From the NCBI RefSeq assembly GCF_947258525.1, contig NZ_CAMYIP010000018.1, positions 1 through 64,000 on the forward strand: DNA of 64,000 bases, read 5' to 3'. The notes below the pieces were generated by a model. That model saw only the letters and a list, made by a program, of their open reading frames with translations, was not told the DNA's origin and did no database searches. The position numbers were made by a program, and so were the translations under genes. This DNA comes from an uncultured Eudoraea sp. Lineage in GTDB: Bacteria; Bacteroidota; Bacteroidia; Flavobacteriales; Flavobacteriaceae. Below are positions 21,140-30,937 of this stretch, in pieces. Positions within the stretch are counted from its first letter, which is position 1; each line of letters begins with the position of its first letter.

Positions 21140-22204
21140 ATGGAAACCCCAAAGAATAGGAGAAGAAGTTTTATTAAAAAATCTGCCCTGGCAGTAGCTG
21201 CAGGTGCTGTGGCACCTCAGTTTATTTACAGTGCAAAAGCCTTTGATCAAATCGCGAAAACAGATACTGTAGGTCATGGCAATTTTCGGTATGAAGTTGA
21301 CAAAGAATGGGGGGTACAAGACCCCTCCAGGGTTCCTGTGAACGATTGTCATGAAATGGTTTTGGACAGTAAAGGCAGGATTTTTATGACCACAACAGGC
21401 GAAAGCAATAATAACATACTGATCTACGACAGGTCTGGAAAAGTTTTAGATTCCTGGGGAAGAGATTTTCCAGGGGCCCATGGTTTAACCATTACAGGAG
21501 AGGGAAATGAGCAATTTCTCTTCATTACAGATCCCAATATCAATAAAGTATTTAAAACTACTTTGGATGGAAAAATTCTAATGACCTTTGATAGGCCAAA
21601 AGAAGTTAAAGGTTATTCTAAGGATGAGCAATTTAAACCAACAGAGACTGCTGTAGGACCCAATGGAGATCTTTATATTGCCGATGGTTACGGCGAGAAT
21701 TATATAGTTCAATATAATGCTAAAGGCCAATATATCAGGCATTTTGGTGGCAAAGGGGAAACAACGGATACATTTAATTGTTGTCACGGTATAACCGTAG
21801 ATTATAGAGATCCGAAGAATCCTACCCTATTAATAACTTCCAGAGCGGCTAATGAATTTAAACGTTTTACATTAGATGGCAATCATCTGGAAACCATACC
21901 CCTTCCGGGTTGTTCTATTTGCAGACCTGTTATACACGGCAGCAATATCTATTTTGCAGTCATCGTTACAAAAACCTGGGACAGCTATGATGGCATGCTG
22001 GCGGTCTTGGATGAGAATAATAAAATTGTTTCTTTTCCCGGCGGGAATGAACCAGAATATAATGATGGGATCTTGGTTCCGCCCAAATACGATGGACAAA
22101 CCTTTCGCAATCCACACGATGTCTTAATAGACAATGACAGTAATATATATGTACCGCAATGGGCCTCAGGAAGAACTTATCCAATCAAACTCAATAGAAT
22201 TTAA
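21140..22204 (+). CDS. NHL-repeat/six-bladed beta-propeller protein (peptidyl-alpha-hydroxyglycine alpha-amidating lyase-like), Tat-exported
   Basis: NRRRSFIKKSALAVAAGAVAP Tat signal; repeated VLDSKGRIFMTTTGESNNNILIYDRSGKVLDSWGRDFPGAHG, NGDLYIADGYGENYIVQYNAKGQYIRHFGGKG, DSNIYVPQW. Confidence 0.75.
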   Translation: METPKNRRRSFIKKSALAVAAGAVAPQFIYSAKAFDQIAKTDTVGHGNFRYEVDKEWGVQDPSRVPVNDCHEMVLDSKGRIFMTTTGESNNNILIYDRSGKVLDSWGRDFPGAHGLTITGEGNEQFLFITDPNINKVFKTTLDGKILMTFDRPKEVKGYSKDEQFKPTETAVGPNGDLYIADGYGENYIVQYNAKGQYIRHFGGKGETTDTFNCCHGITVDYRDPKNPTLLITSRAANEFKRFTLDGNHLETIPLPGCSICRPVIHGSNIYFAVIVTKTWDSYDGMLAVLDENNKIVSFPGGNEPEYNDGILVPPKYDGQTFRNPHDVLIDNDSNIYVPQWASGRTYPIKLNRI

Positions 22205-22230
22205 AACCTTCACAAGCATCAACCAAACTC

Positions 22231-23607
22231 ATGTTTTCATTGGATATTGTTACATTTTTCGGCAGATTTCATCCTCTTCTAGTACACCTGCCAATTGGCT
22301 TTTTGTTTCTGGCTATTCTTATTGAATTATATCAGGGTAAAAAAGTAAAGAAAAAAAACAATCAGATTATTATCTATGCCTGGTTGTTGGGAGCAGTAAG
22401 TGCAATTATAGCAGCTCTATTTGGTTGGTTCCTGGCAGAAAGTGGACAGTATGCAGAAGATACTATTTTTTGGCACAGATGGTTGGGTGTTGGCTTGGCA
22501 GTAATTGCCGGTTTCGGATGGTGGACAAAACTAAATCCAAAACAATTTCCGAAAATGGTTAATAACAGCGTCACCTATCTTATTATAGGCCTAATATTAG
22601 TTGAAGGTCATTTGGGAGGAAACCTTACTCATGGAGCAAATTATTTGCTGGTCTATGCACCAGATCCTATACAAAAACTTTTTGGGGAAGAGAAAAAGAA
22701 AAACGCATTACCTCAACTGGAAAATATAGATTCAGTAGTAGTTTACAGAGATATGATCTACCCTGTACTGGCTGCCAAATGCATAAGTTGTCATAACAAT
22801 GAAGAGCAAAGGGGGGAACTTAATATGCAGCAGATAGACTTATTTACTAAAGGTGGTGAAAACGGACCTGTAATTGCTGCGGGGAATACCTTGGAAAGTG
22901 AAATTTTCCGCAGGGTAACACTACCTCAGGAGAGTGAAAAATATATGCCCCCAAGTGGTGAGCCTCTTTCCTATGATGAAATAAAAACATTGGAATGGTG
23001 GATAATCAATGGGGCAGATTTTGAGCAAGATCTTACCCGGCACGAGATTCCTGAACCAATGCAAAAGGTGATCCAACGATTATACGGTTTAGATACTGAA
23101 CCAAAACCATGGTATGAATCTGTAAAAATAGCAGCAGTAGACAGCTTACGTCTAAAAACTCTGGCAGATGCCGGCTTCTCGGTTAAAACTTTAGGATATG
23201 AAAATCCTTTATTGGATATTAAATACTTCGGAGAGGAACTTTCTCCGGAAAAGCTTACTAAACTTTCGGATGTAAGTGAAAATATTACCTGGTTATCTCT
23301 TGCCGGTACCGATATACAGGATGAATGGGTTTCAATAATATCGAAATTTCCTAATCTTACCAGACTAGAACTACAAAAAACAGTAGTATCCGATAAATCT
23401 GTAGAATTTCTCAAAGGCCTGGAACATCTTGAGTCTTTGAACCTTTATGGAACTAATGTTACAGATTCTTGTTTGTCTATCCTTAAAAATATGACGCAAT
23501 TAAGAAGAGTGTATTTGTGGGATTCCAATGTTACCTTTGAAAAGGCTAGGGCCTTGGATAATGATAAATTAGACCTGGAAGTCGAAATTGGAGTTCCGTC
23601 CAAATGA
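22231..23607 (+). CDS. DUF2231 membrane domain + PSCyt1 c-type cytochrome + leucine-rich repeats
   Basis: FGRFHPLLVHLPIGFLFLAILIEL; AAKCISCHNNEEQRGELNM, YMPPSGEPLSYDEIKTLEWWIINGADFEQ; C-terminal LTRLELQKTVVSDKSVEFLKGLEHLESLNLYGTNVTD. Confidence 0.85.
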   Translation: MFSLDIVTFFGRFHPLLVHLPIGFLFLAILIELYQGKKVKKKNNQIIIYAWLLGAVSAIIAALFGWFLAESGQYAEDTIFWHRWLGVGLAVIAGFGWWTKLNPKQFPKMVNNSVTYLIIGLILVEGHLGGNLTHGANYLLVYAPDPIQKLFGEEKKKNALPQLENIDSVVVYRDMIYPVLAAKCISCHNNEEQRGELNMQQIDLFTKGGENGPVIAAGNTLESEIFRRVTLPQESEKYMPPSGEPLSYDEIKTLEWWIINGADFEQDLTRHEIPEPMQKVIQRLYGLDTEPKPWYESVKIAAVDSLRLKTLADAGFSVKTLGYENPLLDIKYFGEELSPEKLTKLSDVSENITWLSLAGTDIQDEWVSIISKFPNLTRLELQKTVVSDKSVEFLKGLEHLESLNLYGTNVTDSCLSILKNMTQLRRVYLWDSNVTFEKARALDNDKLDLEVEIGVPSK

Positions 23608-23677
23608 TTTCCTAAAACCATGCTAAACCTTATGCTTCTCTTTTAATTTATCCTATTTTTGAACAAAAATTTGGGTC

Positions 23678-25393
23678 TTGATCAGATTGCTCTTACTTAA
23701 TATATTTCTTTTTTTCCTTTGTTTGGCTTCAGCCCAGGAAGAGCCAGAAGAAGACGTTAAGCAGATTAATATTGTATATGGTGCAAACTTCACGAAAGAC
23801 GAAGAGCGATTTCCCGGTGCATCTATTTTTAGTAAAGATGAGAGACAGGTTCAGTTTGAACACCAGGGGGCCGATCTTTGGTGCGACATAGCCATATTCT
23901 ATCAAAAAGAGAATAAATTAAGGGCAATTGGTAACATCCGGATGAAACAGGGTGATTCCATTCAGATGACCAGCGGAAAAATTAATTATGATGGAAATAC
24001 GCGACTTGCAAAGGCCTGGGAAAAAGTAGTCTTAAAGAACACAGGCAGCGGTACCGGCACAGGCACAGGCATGACCCTTATGACAGACACGCTCTACTTT
24101 GACCGTGAAAAACAGGAATCTTATTATACAAGCTCAGGTACCATTATTGATTCTGCCAATACCCTTACAAGTGAAATTGGAAGGTACTTTATGGTACCGG
24201 AAAAATTTCAGTTCGTAGACAATGTCCATATATTAAACCCTGATTACACAATAGATTCTAAACAATTGGATTATTATCAAAATTCCAAGAACGCATATAT
24301 GTACGGGCCTTCTACTATAACAGGAGAGACCTATAAAATATACTGTGAACGGGGATATTACGATACTAAAATAGAAAGTGGTTATGGCATAAAAAATACA
24401 AGAATAGATTACAATAACAGAATCATTGAAGGAGATAGTGTTTATTTTGATAAAGCAACAGAATTTGCGTCTGCCACTAATAATATTGTTGTTACAGACA
24501 CTGTAAATAATGGCGTAATAAGGGCGCACTATGCGGAGGTATTTAAAGCCAAAGACTCTGTATTTGCCACAAAGCGGGCAGTGTCCATAAGTTTGGTTGA
24601 GCAGGATTCACTTTATATGCATGGAGACACCTTGCTTCTTACCGGGAAACCGGATCATCGCATTTTAAGGGCTTTCAGAAATGCTAAATTCTATAAGACT
24701 GATTTAAGCGGAAAATGCGATTCTATTCATTTTGATCAATCTTCCGGAATAACTCAATTGATAAGAGAACCAATTCTGTGGAATGTAGATAACCAAATGA
24801 CCGGTGATAGTATCTATATCATATCAGATATGGAAACTGAAAAATTGGATTCATTAAAGGTAATAAACAATGCATTTATAATCTCGCTCGACAGTATAAG
24901 TATGAAAGGTTATAATCAGGCTAAGGGCAAAGATCTCTTTGGGAAATTTATAGATAATTCTTTAAAAATAGTCGACCTGGTTAAGAATACTGAAGTAATA
25001 TATTATATGTACAATGATGATGATGAGCTAATAGGGATAAACAAAACTATTTGCAGTGAAATTAGACTACTACTAGCCAAAAATGAAATTGAGGATATTA
25101 CTTTTTTTACTAATCCGGATGGAGATATTTTTCCCGAAAAGGACCTACCGGAGAGCAGTAGAAAACTCAAAGGTTTTATATGGCGGGGTGATGAAAGAAT
25201 ACTTTCCAAAGATGATATTTTTGACGAAGACGATAACAATATTGAATTAGTGAAGATTAAAGGTGTAGATAATCGTCTTGATCTTGAAGAAGAACAAGAA
25301 AAAAATGAAAATGAAGAGGACCCCATACAAAATTCCAATCCCATTAACGGTCTGACCACAAAAAAAGGACCCCCACTTCCAAAAAAAGAGTAG
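23678..25393 (+). CDS. OstA/LptA-like LPS transport periplasmic protein (TTG start)
   Basis: OstA-like beta repeats (GNIRMKQGDSIQMTSGKINYDGNTRLAKAWEKVVL; MTDTLYFDREKQESYYTSSGTI); signal peptide FFLCLASAQ. Confidence 0.85.
   Translation: MIRLLLLNIFLFFLCLASAQEEPEEDVKQINIVYGANFTKDEERFPGASIFSKDERQVQFEHQGADLWCDIAIFYQKENKLRAIGNIRMKQGDSIQMTSGKINYDGNTRLAKAWEKVVLKNTGSGTGTGTGMTLMTDTLYFDREKQESYYTSSGTIIDSANTLTSEIGRYFMVPEKFQFVDNVHILNPDYTIDSKQLDYYQNSKNAYMYGPSTITGETYKIYCERGYYDTKIESGYGIKNTRIDYNNRIIEGDSVYFDKATEFASATNNIVVTDTVNNGVIRAHYAEVFKAKDSVFATKRAVSISLVEQDSLYMHGDTLLLTGKPDHRILRAFRNAKFYKTDLSGKCDSIHFDQSSGITQLIREPILWNVDNQMTGDSIYIISDMETEKLDSLKVINNAFIISLDSISMKGYNQAKGKDLFGKFIDNSLKIVDLVKNTEVIYYMYNDDDELIGINKTICSEIRLLLAKNEIEDITFFTNPDGDIFPEKDLPESSRKLKGFIWRGDERILSKDDIFDEDDNNIELVKIKGVDNRLDLEEEQEKNENEEDPIQNSNPINGLTTKKGPPLPKKE
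24041..24070 (+). repeat. Short hexanucleotide-type coding repeat (ACAGGC-like) in the OstA-like gene
   Basis: ACAGGC AGCGGT ACCGGC ACAGGC ACAGGC, encoding TGSGTGTGTG. Confidence 0.75.
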
Positions 25394-25398
25394 TTGCC

Positions 25399-26580
25399 AT
25401 GCAGGAGGATTTTTTCAGATATCAGACCCAAACAACGCCACATCCATTAGCAGTAGAGGTCTCCCACGCCAAGGGTAGCTATATTTATGATCAACAGGGA
25501 AATAGCCACTTAGATTTTGTTGCAGGAGTATCGGTTTGCAGTCTTGGCCATTGTCATCCCAAAGTTGTAGAAGCTGTGGTTGAACAAACCGGCAGATACA
25601 TGCATGTTATGGTGTATGGTGAATTCATACAGGCACCAGCTGTTGAATTTACTAAATATTTAGCTTCACTATTACCAGATGAACTAGAAACAACATATCT
25701 CGTAAATTCGGGTACCGAGGCAATAGAAGGTGCAATAAAACTAGCAAGACGATTTACGGGTCGGTCTAAACTCATAGCAGCTAAAAATGCCTATCACGGA
25801 AATACGCTTGGAAGTCTGAGCCTAATGAATTATGAAGAGAGAAAAGCTCCTTTCAGGCCATTAATACCGGATATTTCTTATGTGGAATTTAATTCTGAGC
25901 AAGATCTTTTTAAAATAACAAGTGATACGGCCGCAGTTATTTTAGAAACTATTCAGGGTGGTGCAGGGTTTATAATGCCAAAAGAAGGCTATTTAAGAAA
26001 GGTAAAGGATCGCTGTCAAGAAGTGGGCGCTTTGTTAATTCTTGATGAGATTCAACCGGGATTTGGGCGAACCGGCAAATTATTTGCTTTTGAGCACTTC
26101 CAGTGCGTTCCGGATATTTTGGTTATGGGTAAAGGTATGGCTTCCGGTTTACCAATAGGCGGATTTACCGCTTCGCATGAAATGATGAATGCTTTAAGTG
26201 ATTCTCCTAAATTGGGACATATAACAACCTTTGGAGGGAACCCTGTGATAGCTGCAGCAGCTATGGCTACGCTTAAGGAATTAAACAGTGGAACTCTTAT
26301 TCAAGATACTCTTGAAAAGGAAAAACATATCAGATCCAGGTTAAAACACCCATACATAAAAGAGATTAGAGGGAAGGGACTTATGCTGTCTCTTATTATG
26401 GAAGATGCAGCAATTGCCAATAAACTAATCCTTTCCTGCGCAAGAAAAAATCTGATTCTTTTTTGGCTTCTTTTTGAATCAAGAGCCGTTCGCATTTCTC
26501 CTCCACTAACTATAAACATTGAGGAAATTGACCAGGGTTGCAACATAATAATGGAAACTTTGAATGAATTAGAGCAATAA
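25399..26580 (+). CDS. Class III pyridoxal-phosphate aminotransferase (acetylornithine aminotransferase family)
   Basis: NSGTEAIEGAIKLARRFTGRSKLIAAKNAYHGNTLGSLS, LILDEIQPGFGRTGKLFAFEHF, VMGKGMASGLPIGGF. Confidence 0.92.
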   Translation: MQEDFFRYQTQTTPHPLAVEVSHAKGSYIYDQQGNSHLDFVAGVSVCSLGHCHPKVVEAVVEQTGRYMHVMVYGEFIQAPAVEFTKYLASLLPDELETTYLVNSGTEAIEGAIKLARRFTGRSKLIAAKNAYHGNTLGSLSLMNYEERKAPFRPLIPDISYVEFNSEQDLFKITSDTAAVILETIQGGAGFIMPKEGYLRKVKDRCQEVGALLILDEIQPGFGRTGKLFAFEHFQCVPDILVMGKGMASGLPIGGFTASHEMMNALSDSPKLGHITTFGGNPVIAAAAMATLKELNSGTLIQDTLEKEKHIRSRLKHPYIKEIRGKGLMLSLIMEDAAIANKLILSCARKNLILFWLLFESRAVRISPPLTINIEEIDQGCNIIMETLNELEQ

Positions 26581-26679
26581 TTTGTTAACTATTTTGTTAA
26601 TAATATAGCCCTGAAGTGGATTTAAGCGTAGTATCAAAAAGACTATTTTTAAGTCCATAGATAAACCAAGCACGTTCCT

Positions 26680-28080
26680 ATGGCGTTAGATCATAACGAA
26701 AGTCAAAATCAACCAATCGCGAAGTTTGAATCCATGTTGAAGACGGATGACATATACTTTTTTGACGCGGAAGATTTTGAAGACATAATTCACCACTATT
26801 TAAACAATGGCAAAATTTCTTTAGCTAAGAAAGCCATTAAAATTGGACTCAAACAACATCCGGGAGCAATGAATCTAAGGCTTTTGGACATAGAAGTCCT
26901 TGTATTTGAAAATAATCTGGAAGTTGCTGAAAAGCTTTTGGATGAACTTCAATTGATGGATAGCACTAATGAAGAGATATATATTCAGCGCGCAAATATC
27001 TACTCAAAACAAGACAATCACGAGGCAGCTGTAGATATGTTGGAAAAAGCTTTAGGCCTGTCTAATGATAGTTTTGATATTTATTCATTATTGGGTATGG
27101 AATACCTGTTTATGGATAATTTTGAAAAGGCTAAAGTCAATTTTATAAAATGTGTATCCTTTGATGAACAGGATTATTCCTCACTTTATAATGTAGTCTA
27201 CTGTTTTGAATTTATGGAGGACTATGAAGGTGCTATTACTTTTTTGAATGATTTTCTGGAGCGAAATCCATATTGCCAGGTGGCTTGGCATCAACTGGGA
27301 AAACAGTATTACACTAAAGAAATGTTACCCGAGGCTTTAGCAGCATTCGACTTTGCAATAATTGCGGACGATTCCTTTATAGGTGCCTATTTTGAGAAAG
27401 GCAAGGTTCTTGAAAAAATGGGAAAACACAACGAGGCAATTGAAAATTATGAAACAACAATAAAAATTGAAGATCCTACCTCACATGCTTACTTAAGAAT
27501 TGGTAAATGTCATGAAAAGCTTGATAACGACGAACTGGCAAAATTCTATTTCTACCAGACTGTACATGAGGACCCGTTGCTGGACAAGGGCTGGTTGGCA
27601 ATAACCGATTTTTATATTCGTAAGAAAAATTACGAAAGAGCCCTATATTATGTAAATAAGGCGATTAATATTGATGGTGAAAATGCTTTATATTGGAAAA
27701 AATCCGCTAAAATTCATTATGTCCTTCAAAATTTAGACGAAGCGGATTATTCATATAAACAAGCTGTGGATCTTGGAAATTATGAGTTAGATACCTGGTT
27801 GAACTGGGCAGAGGTCGTTAAAACTAATAGTGATATTGATTCAGCTATACAAATTTTGATTCAGGGTCTGCAGTTTTACCCTGAAGAGGCTGAAATAGAA
27901 TATAGAATGGCCGGTCTGTATCTTATGTTAAGTGATTCTGAACAGGCAAGATTCAGATTTACTAATGCATTGAAATTGGACATTTCTAAACTCACAATTT
28001 TTGAGAATGCGTTCCCGCAATATTTCAACTCCATCTGGACTCAAAACATAATTAGCAATATTAAAAAGGCTTCCGAATAA
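26680..28080 (+). CDS. Tetratricopeptide repeat protein
   Basis: Many TPR units (e.g. FDIYSLLGMEYLFMDNFEKAKVNFIKCVSFD, GAYFEKGKVLEKMGKHNEAIENYETTIKIE). Confidence 0.9.
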   Translation: MALDHNESQNQPIAKFESMLKTDDIYFFDAEDFEDIIHHYLNNGKISLAKKAIKIGLKQHPGAMNLRLLDIEVLVFENNLEVAEKLLDELQLMDSTNEEIYIQRANIYSKQDNHEAAVDMLEKALGLSNDSFDIYSLLGMEYLFMDNFEKAKVNFIKCVSFDEQDYSSLYNVVYCFEFMEDYEGAITFLNDFLERNPYCQVAWHQLGKQYYTKEMLPEALAAFDFAIIADDSFIGAYFEKGKVLEKMGKHNEAIENYETTIKIEDPTSHAYLRIGKCHEKLDNDELAKFYFYQTVHEDPLLDKGWLAITDFYIRKKNYERALYYVNKAINIDGENALYWKKSAKIHYVLQNLDEADYSYKQAVDLGNYELDTWLNWAEVVKTNSDIDSAIQILIQGLQFYPEEAEIEYRMAGLYLMLSDSEQARFRFTNALKLDISKLTIFENAFPQYFNSIWTQNIISNIKKASE

Positions 28081-28110
28081 AAGGACTATTTTTGTTTTTT
28101 TATTTTTTTA

Positions 28111-29034
28111 ATGAGTAATCGCAATTTATTAAGTTATATCACTATTTCTCTGAAAGGGGTCGCAATGGGAGCTGCAGACGTAGTTCCTGGTGTTTCTGGT
28201 GGCACTATAGCCTTTATTTCAGGGATTTATGAGGAACTAATAACTTCCATAAACGGTATAAGTTTTTCCAAGTATAAAGTCTTAAGAGAAGAGGGATTTA
28301 AGAGTTTTTGGAGAGCCATTAATGGGAATTTTTTACTTGCACTTTTTTCAGGAATTTTCTTAAGTGTTTTTTCATTGGCAAAAATGATTAGTTGGTTATT
28401 AGTTAACCAACCCATTTTACTGTGGTCTTTCTTTTTTGGATTGGTATTTGCCAGTATATTTTTTATTGCAAGGGATATTGAACGCTGGAATTTGGGTATC
28501 GTTACCGCATTTGTTTTGGGAACTTCTATAGCCTATTATATTACAACTCTCCCTCCTTCAGAAAATACTCACAGTTTGCTTTACCTATTCCTTTCAGGAG
28601 CTCTTGCAGTATGTGCAATGATCTTACCAGGGATTTCCGGAGCGTTTATCCTGGTACTTCTCGGTTCCTATAAGACTATTTTGGATGCTGTGCATGAGAG
28701 AGAATTATATACTATTGCAACGGTAGGTTTTGGAGCAGTATTTGGTCTTTTAAGCTTTGCCCGGCTATTAAAATGGATGTTCCAAAATTATAAGAATAGT
28801 ACACTGGCACTTTTAACAGGATTTATTTTAGGCTCTCTGAATAAAATATGGCCCTGGAAAAGAGTTTTGGAAACAAAAATTTTTGGTAAGAAAGTTATTC
28901 CTATTAATGAAGAAAATATTTCCCCATTTAATTTTGAGGGGGATAATCAATTACTCTTTGCCATTCTTTTAGCATTACTTGGATTTTGCGTTATTTTTAT
29001 ACTTGAAAGACTAGCAGCAACAAGTAAAAAATAA
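28111..29034 (+). CDS. DUF368 family membrane protein (PopT-type polyprenyl-phosphate translocase family), copy 1
   Basis: KGVAMGAADVVPGVSGGTIAFISGIYEELI, LPGISGAFILVLLGSYKTIL. Confidence 0.9.
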   Translation: MSNRNLLSYITISLKGVAMGAADVVPGVSGGTIAFISGIYEELITSINGISFSKYKVLREEGFKSFWRAINGNFLLALFSGIFLSVFSLAKMISWLLVNQPILLWSFFFGLVFASIFFIARDIERWNLGIVTAFVLGTSIAYYITTLPPSENTHSLLYLFLSGALAVCAMILPGISGAFILVLLGSYKTILDAVHERELYTIATVGFGAVFGLLSFARLLKWMFQNYKNSTLALLTGFILGSLNKIWPWKRVLETKIFGKKVIPINEENISPFNFEGDNQLLFAILLALLGFCVIFILERLAATSKK

Positions 29035-29039
29035 TTAGA

Positions 29040-30056
29040 ATGCCGAGGAAGCCAAGAACCGTTCTTGATAAATTATTCCTGATCATAAAAGGATTGGGAA
29101 TGGGTGCCGCCAACAAAGTACCTGGTGTCTCCGGTGGTATTGTTGCATTTGTTGCCGGCTTCTATGTAGAATTTATTTATTCACTCCAAAAGATTAATAT
29201 AAAAGCCGTTAAATTACTATTTAATGGAAGATTCAAAAGTTTTTATCAGTATGTAAACGGCCAATTTTTATCGTTGCTCATTTTTGGAATGCTAGTGAGC
29301 TATTTTAGTGTCTCAAAATTACTGGACTACTTCCTGGAACGTCAGGAATTATTAGTTTGGGCTACTTTTTTTGGAATGATAATAGGTTCCATATATTTCA
29401 TTGCAAGTGATTTCAAACATTGGAATAGAGGAACTATAACCTCTGGTCTTTTTGGCCTTATTGTTGGAATTTCAATCAGTTTTTTAAGTCCGGCCAAGGA
29501 AAATGATAATTTATACTTTATCTTTCTTTGTGGAATTATAAGTGTTTCTGGAATGACTCTTCCAGGTTTATCAGGATCATTTATTCTTATACTTTTGGGT
29601 AATTACGTTTTGCTATTGGTTGATTCTGTGAATTCCCTGTACGATACTATGGCTGAAATAATAAAAGGAGATTTCAGTTTCGTGGAAAACCAGATGCGCC
29701 TGAGAACTTTGAAAATTCTTGCTGTATTCACAGCTGGATCCGCCACTGGGCTTGTTACACTATCCCATTTGCTTGGATATGTACTGAAGCACTTCAAATA
29801 TATTACCTCTGCTGTTATAATAGGATTTATTACCGGTTCGCTAGGCGTGGTTTGGCCTTGGAAAAGCCCAATTTATGTAAGGGATGAAGCCGGAAACATT
29901 ACTATTGATTCAAATGGTGATGAGGTAATCATGAATTATGAAAGATATTTTCCAGATTTTAGTGAAGGTGAAACCTGGTTGGCAATCTTATTTGTTTTGC
30001 TAGGGGTTGCATTGTTAATTGGATTAGAAAGGTATGGCAAAAACAGAAAAAGATAA
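29040..30056 (+). CDS. DUF368 family membrane protein, copy 2
   Basis: KGLGMGAANKVPGVSGGIVAFVAGFYVEFI, LPGLSGSFILILLGNYVLLL; adjacent paralogue. Confidence 0.9.
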   Translation: MPRKPRTVLDKLFLIIKGLGMGAANKVPGVSGGIVAFVAGFYVEFIYSLQKINIKAVKLLFNGRFKSFYQYVNGQFLSLLIFGMLVSYFSVSKLLDYFLERQELLVWATFFGMIIGSIYFIASDFKHWNRGTITSGLFGLIVGISISFLSPAKENDNLYFIFLCGIISVSGMTLPGLSGSFILILLGNYVLLLVDSVNSLYDTMAEIIKGDFSFVENQMRLRTLKILAVFTAGSATGLVTLSHLLGYVLKHFKYITSAVIIGFITGSLGVVWPWKSPIYVRDEAGNITIDSNGDEVIMNYERYFPDFSEGETWLAILFVLLGVALLIGLERYGKNRKR

Positions 30057-30786
30057 AGCTAGTTTTGGGTTAATAGGAAAGAACATATCTTACTCTTTCT
30101 CCAAAACTTATTTTAACAACAAGTTCGCTTCTTTGAATCTGCAAGGCTATAGCTATGAAAATTTTGACATACCCAGTTTAGAAGAATTTCCTTCTCTAAT
30201 AAAAAGGAATAAGGCACTTAAAGGTCTAAATGTCACTATCCCATATAAAGAAGAGATAATTCCCTATTTGGATAGTTTAGATAGAAGAGCGAAGCGTATC
30301 GGAGCTGTCAACACCATTAAATTTACCAAGGAAGGTCTAAAAGGATATAACACCGATGTTTACGGTTTTAAAAAATCTATCGAACCCTTGTTAAAAAAGT
30401 CGCATAAAAAAGCATTAATCCTTGGTACTGGAGGGGCTTCTAAAGCTGTTGCATTTGTATTAAATGAATTAGGTATTTCATTTAAATATGTTTCACGTAA
30501 TCCAATTGGAGATCAGATTGGTTATTCAGAATTAAATAATAAGATCATTAGCACCCATACTGTACTCATTAATTGTACTCCCCTGGGCACTTTCCCTGAT
30601 ACTTCAGCCAAACCAGGTATTCCCTACGAATTTCTGACTTCAAACCATTTACTTTTTGATCTTATCTATAACCCTGAAAAAACCGCATTTTTATTATCGG
30701 GAGAAGATAAAGGCGCGATTATTTGTAATGGGGCAGAAATGCTGGAGTTGCAAGCTGAAAAAGCCTGGCAAATTTGGAACTCCTAG
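30034..30786 (+). CDS. aroE: Shikimate dehydrogenase
   Basis: FGLIGKNISYSFSKTYFNNKF, LKGLNVTIPYKEEIIPYLD, GAVNTIKF, ALILGTGGASKAVAFVL; overlaps the DUF368 gene by 23 nt. Confidence 0.93.
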   Translation: MAKTEKDKASFGLIGKNISYSFSKTYFNNKFASLNLQGYSYENFDIPSLEEFPSLIKRNKALKGLNVTIPYKEEIIPYLDSLDRRAKRIGAVNTIKFTKEGLKGYNTDVYGFKKSIEPLLKKSHKKALILGTGGASKAVAFVLNELGISFKYVSRNPIGDQIGYSELNNKIISTHTVLINCTPLGTFPDTSAKPGIPYEFLTSNHLLFDLIYNPEKTAFLLSGEDKGAIICNGAEMLELQAEKAWQIWNS

Positions 30787-30937
30787 CATTCCTTACCGGA
30801 ATTTTTAAAAAAGGTATTCTCAGAACAATTATGGCAAGTATTGATGCATCAAACTAGTTTGATTACCTTTGTTGTTATACATACTAGCAGTATCTTACAA
30901 TGAAGATGCTAACAAATCCGCAGAAACATTAAATAAA

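Noticed and set aside
22971-23414. 147-aa antisense ORF opposite the LRR-cytochrome gene
   Set aside because: Low-complexity, Ser-rich antisense translation; the sense gene has clear domains
25003-25443. 146-aa antisense ORF opposite the OstA-like 3' end
   Set aside because: Ser-rich antisense translation of an acidic tail; no start or RBS support, sense strand coding is clear
30034-30056. 23-nt overlap of the DUF368 copy 2 and aroE as a possible misannotated start
   Set aside because: aroE ATG GCA AAA ACA GAA is plausible and overlapping genes are normal in such operons
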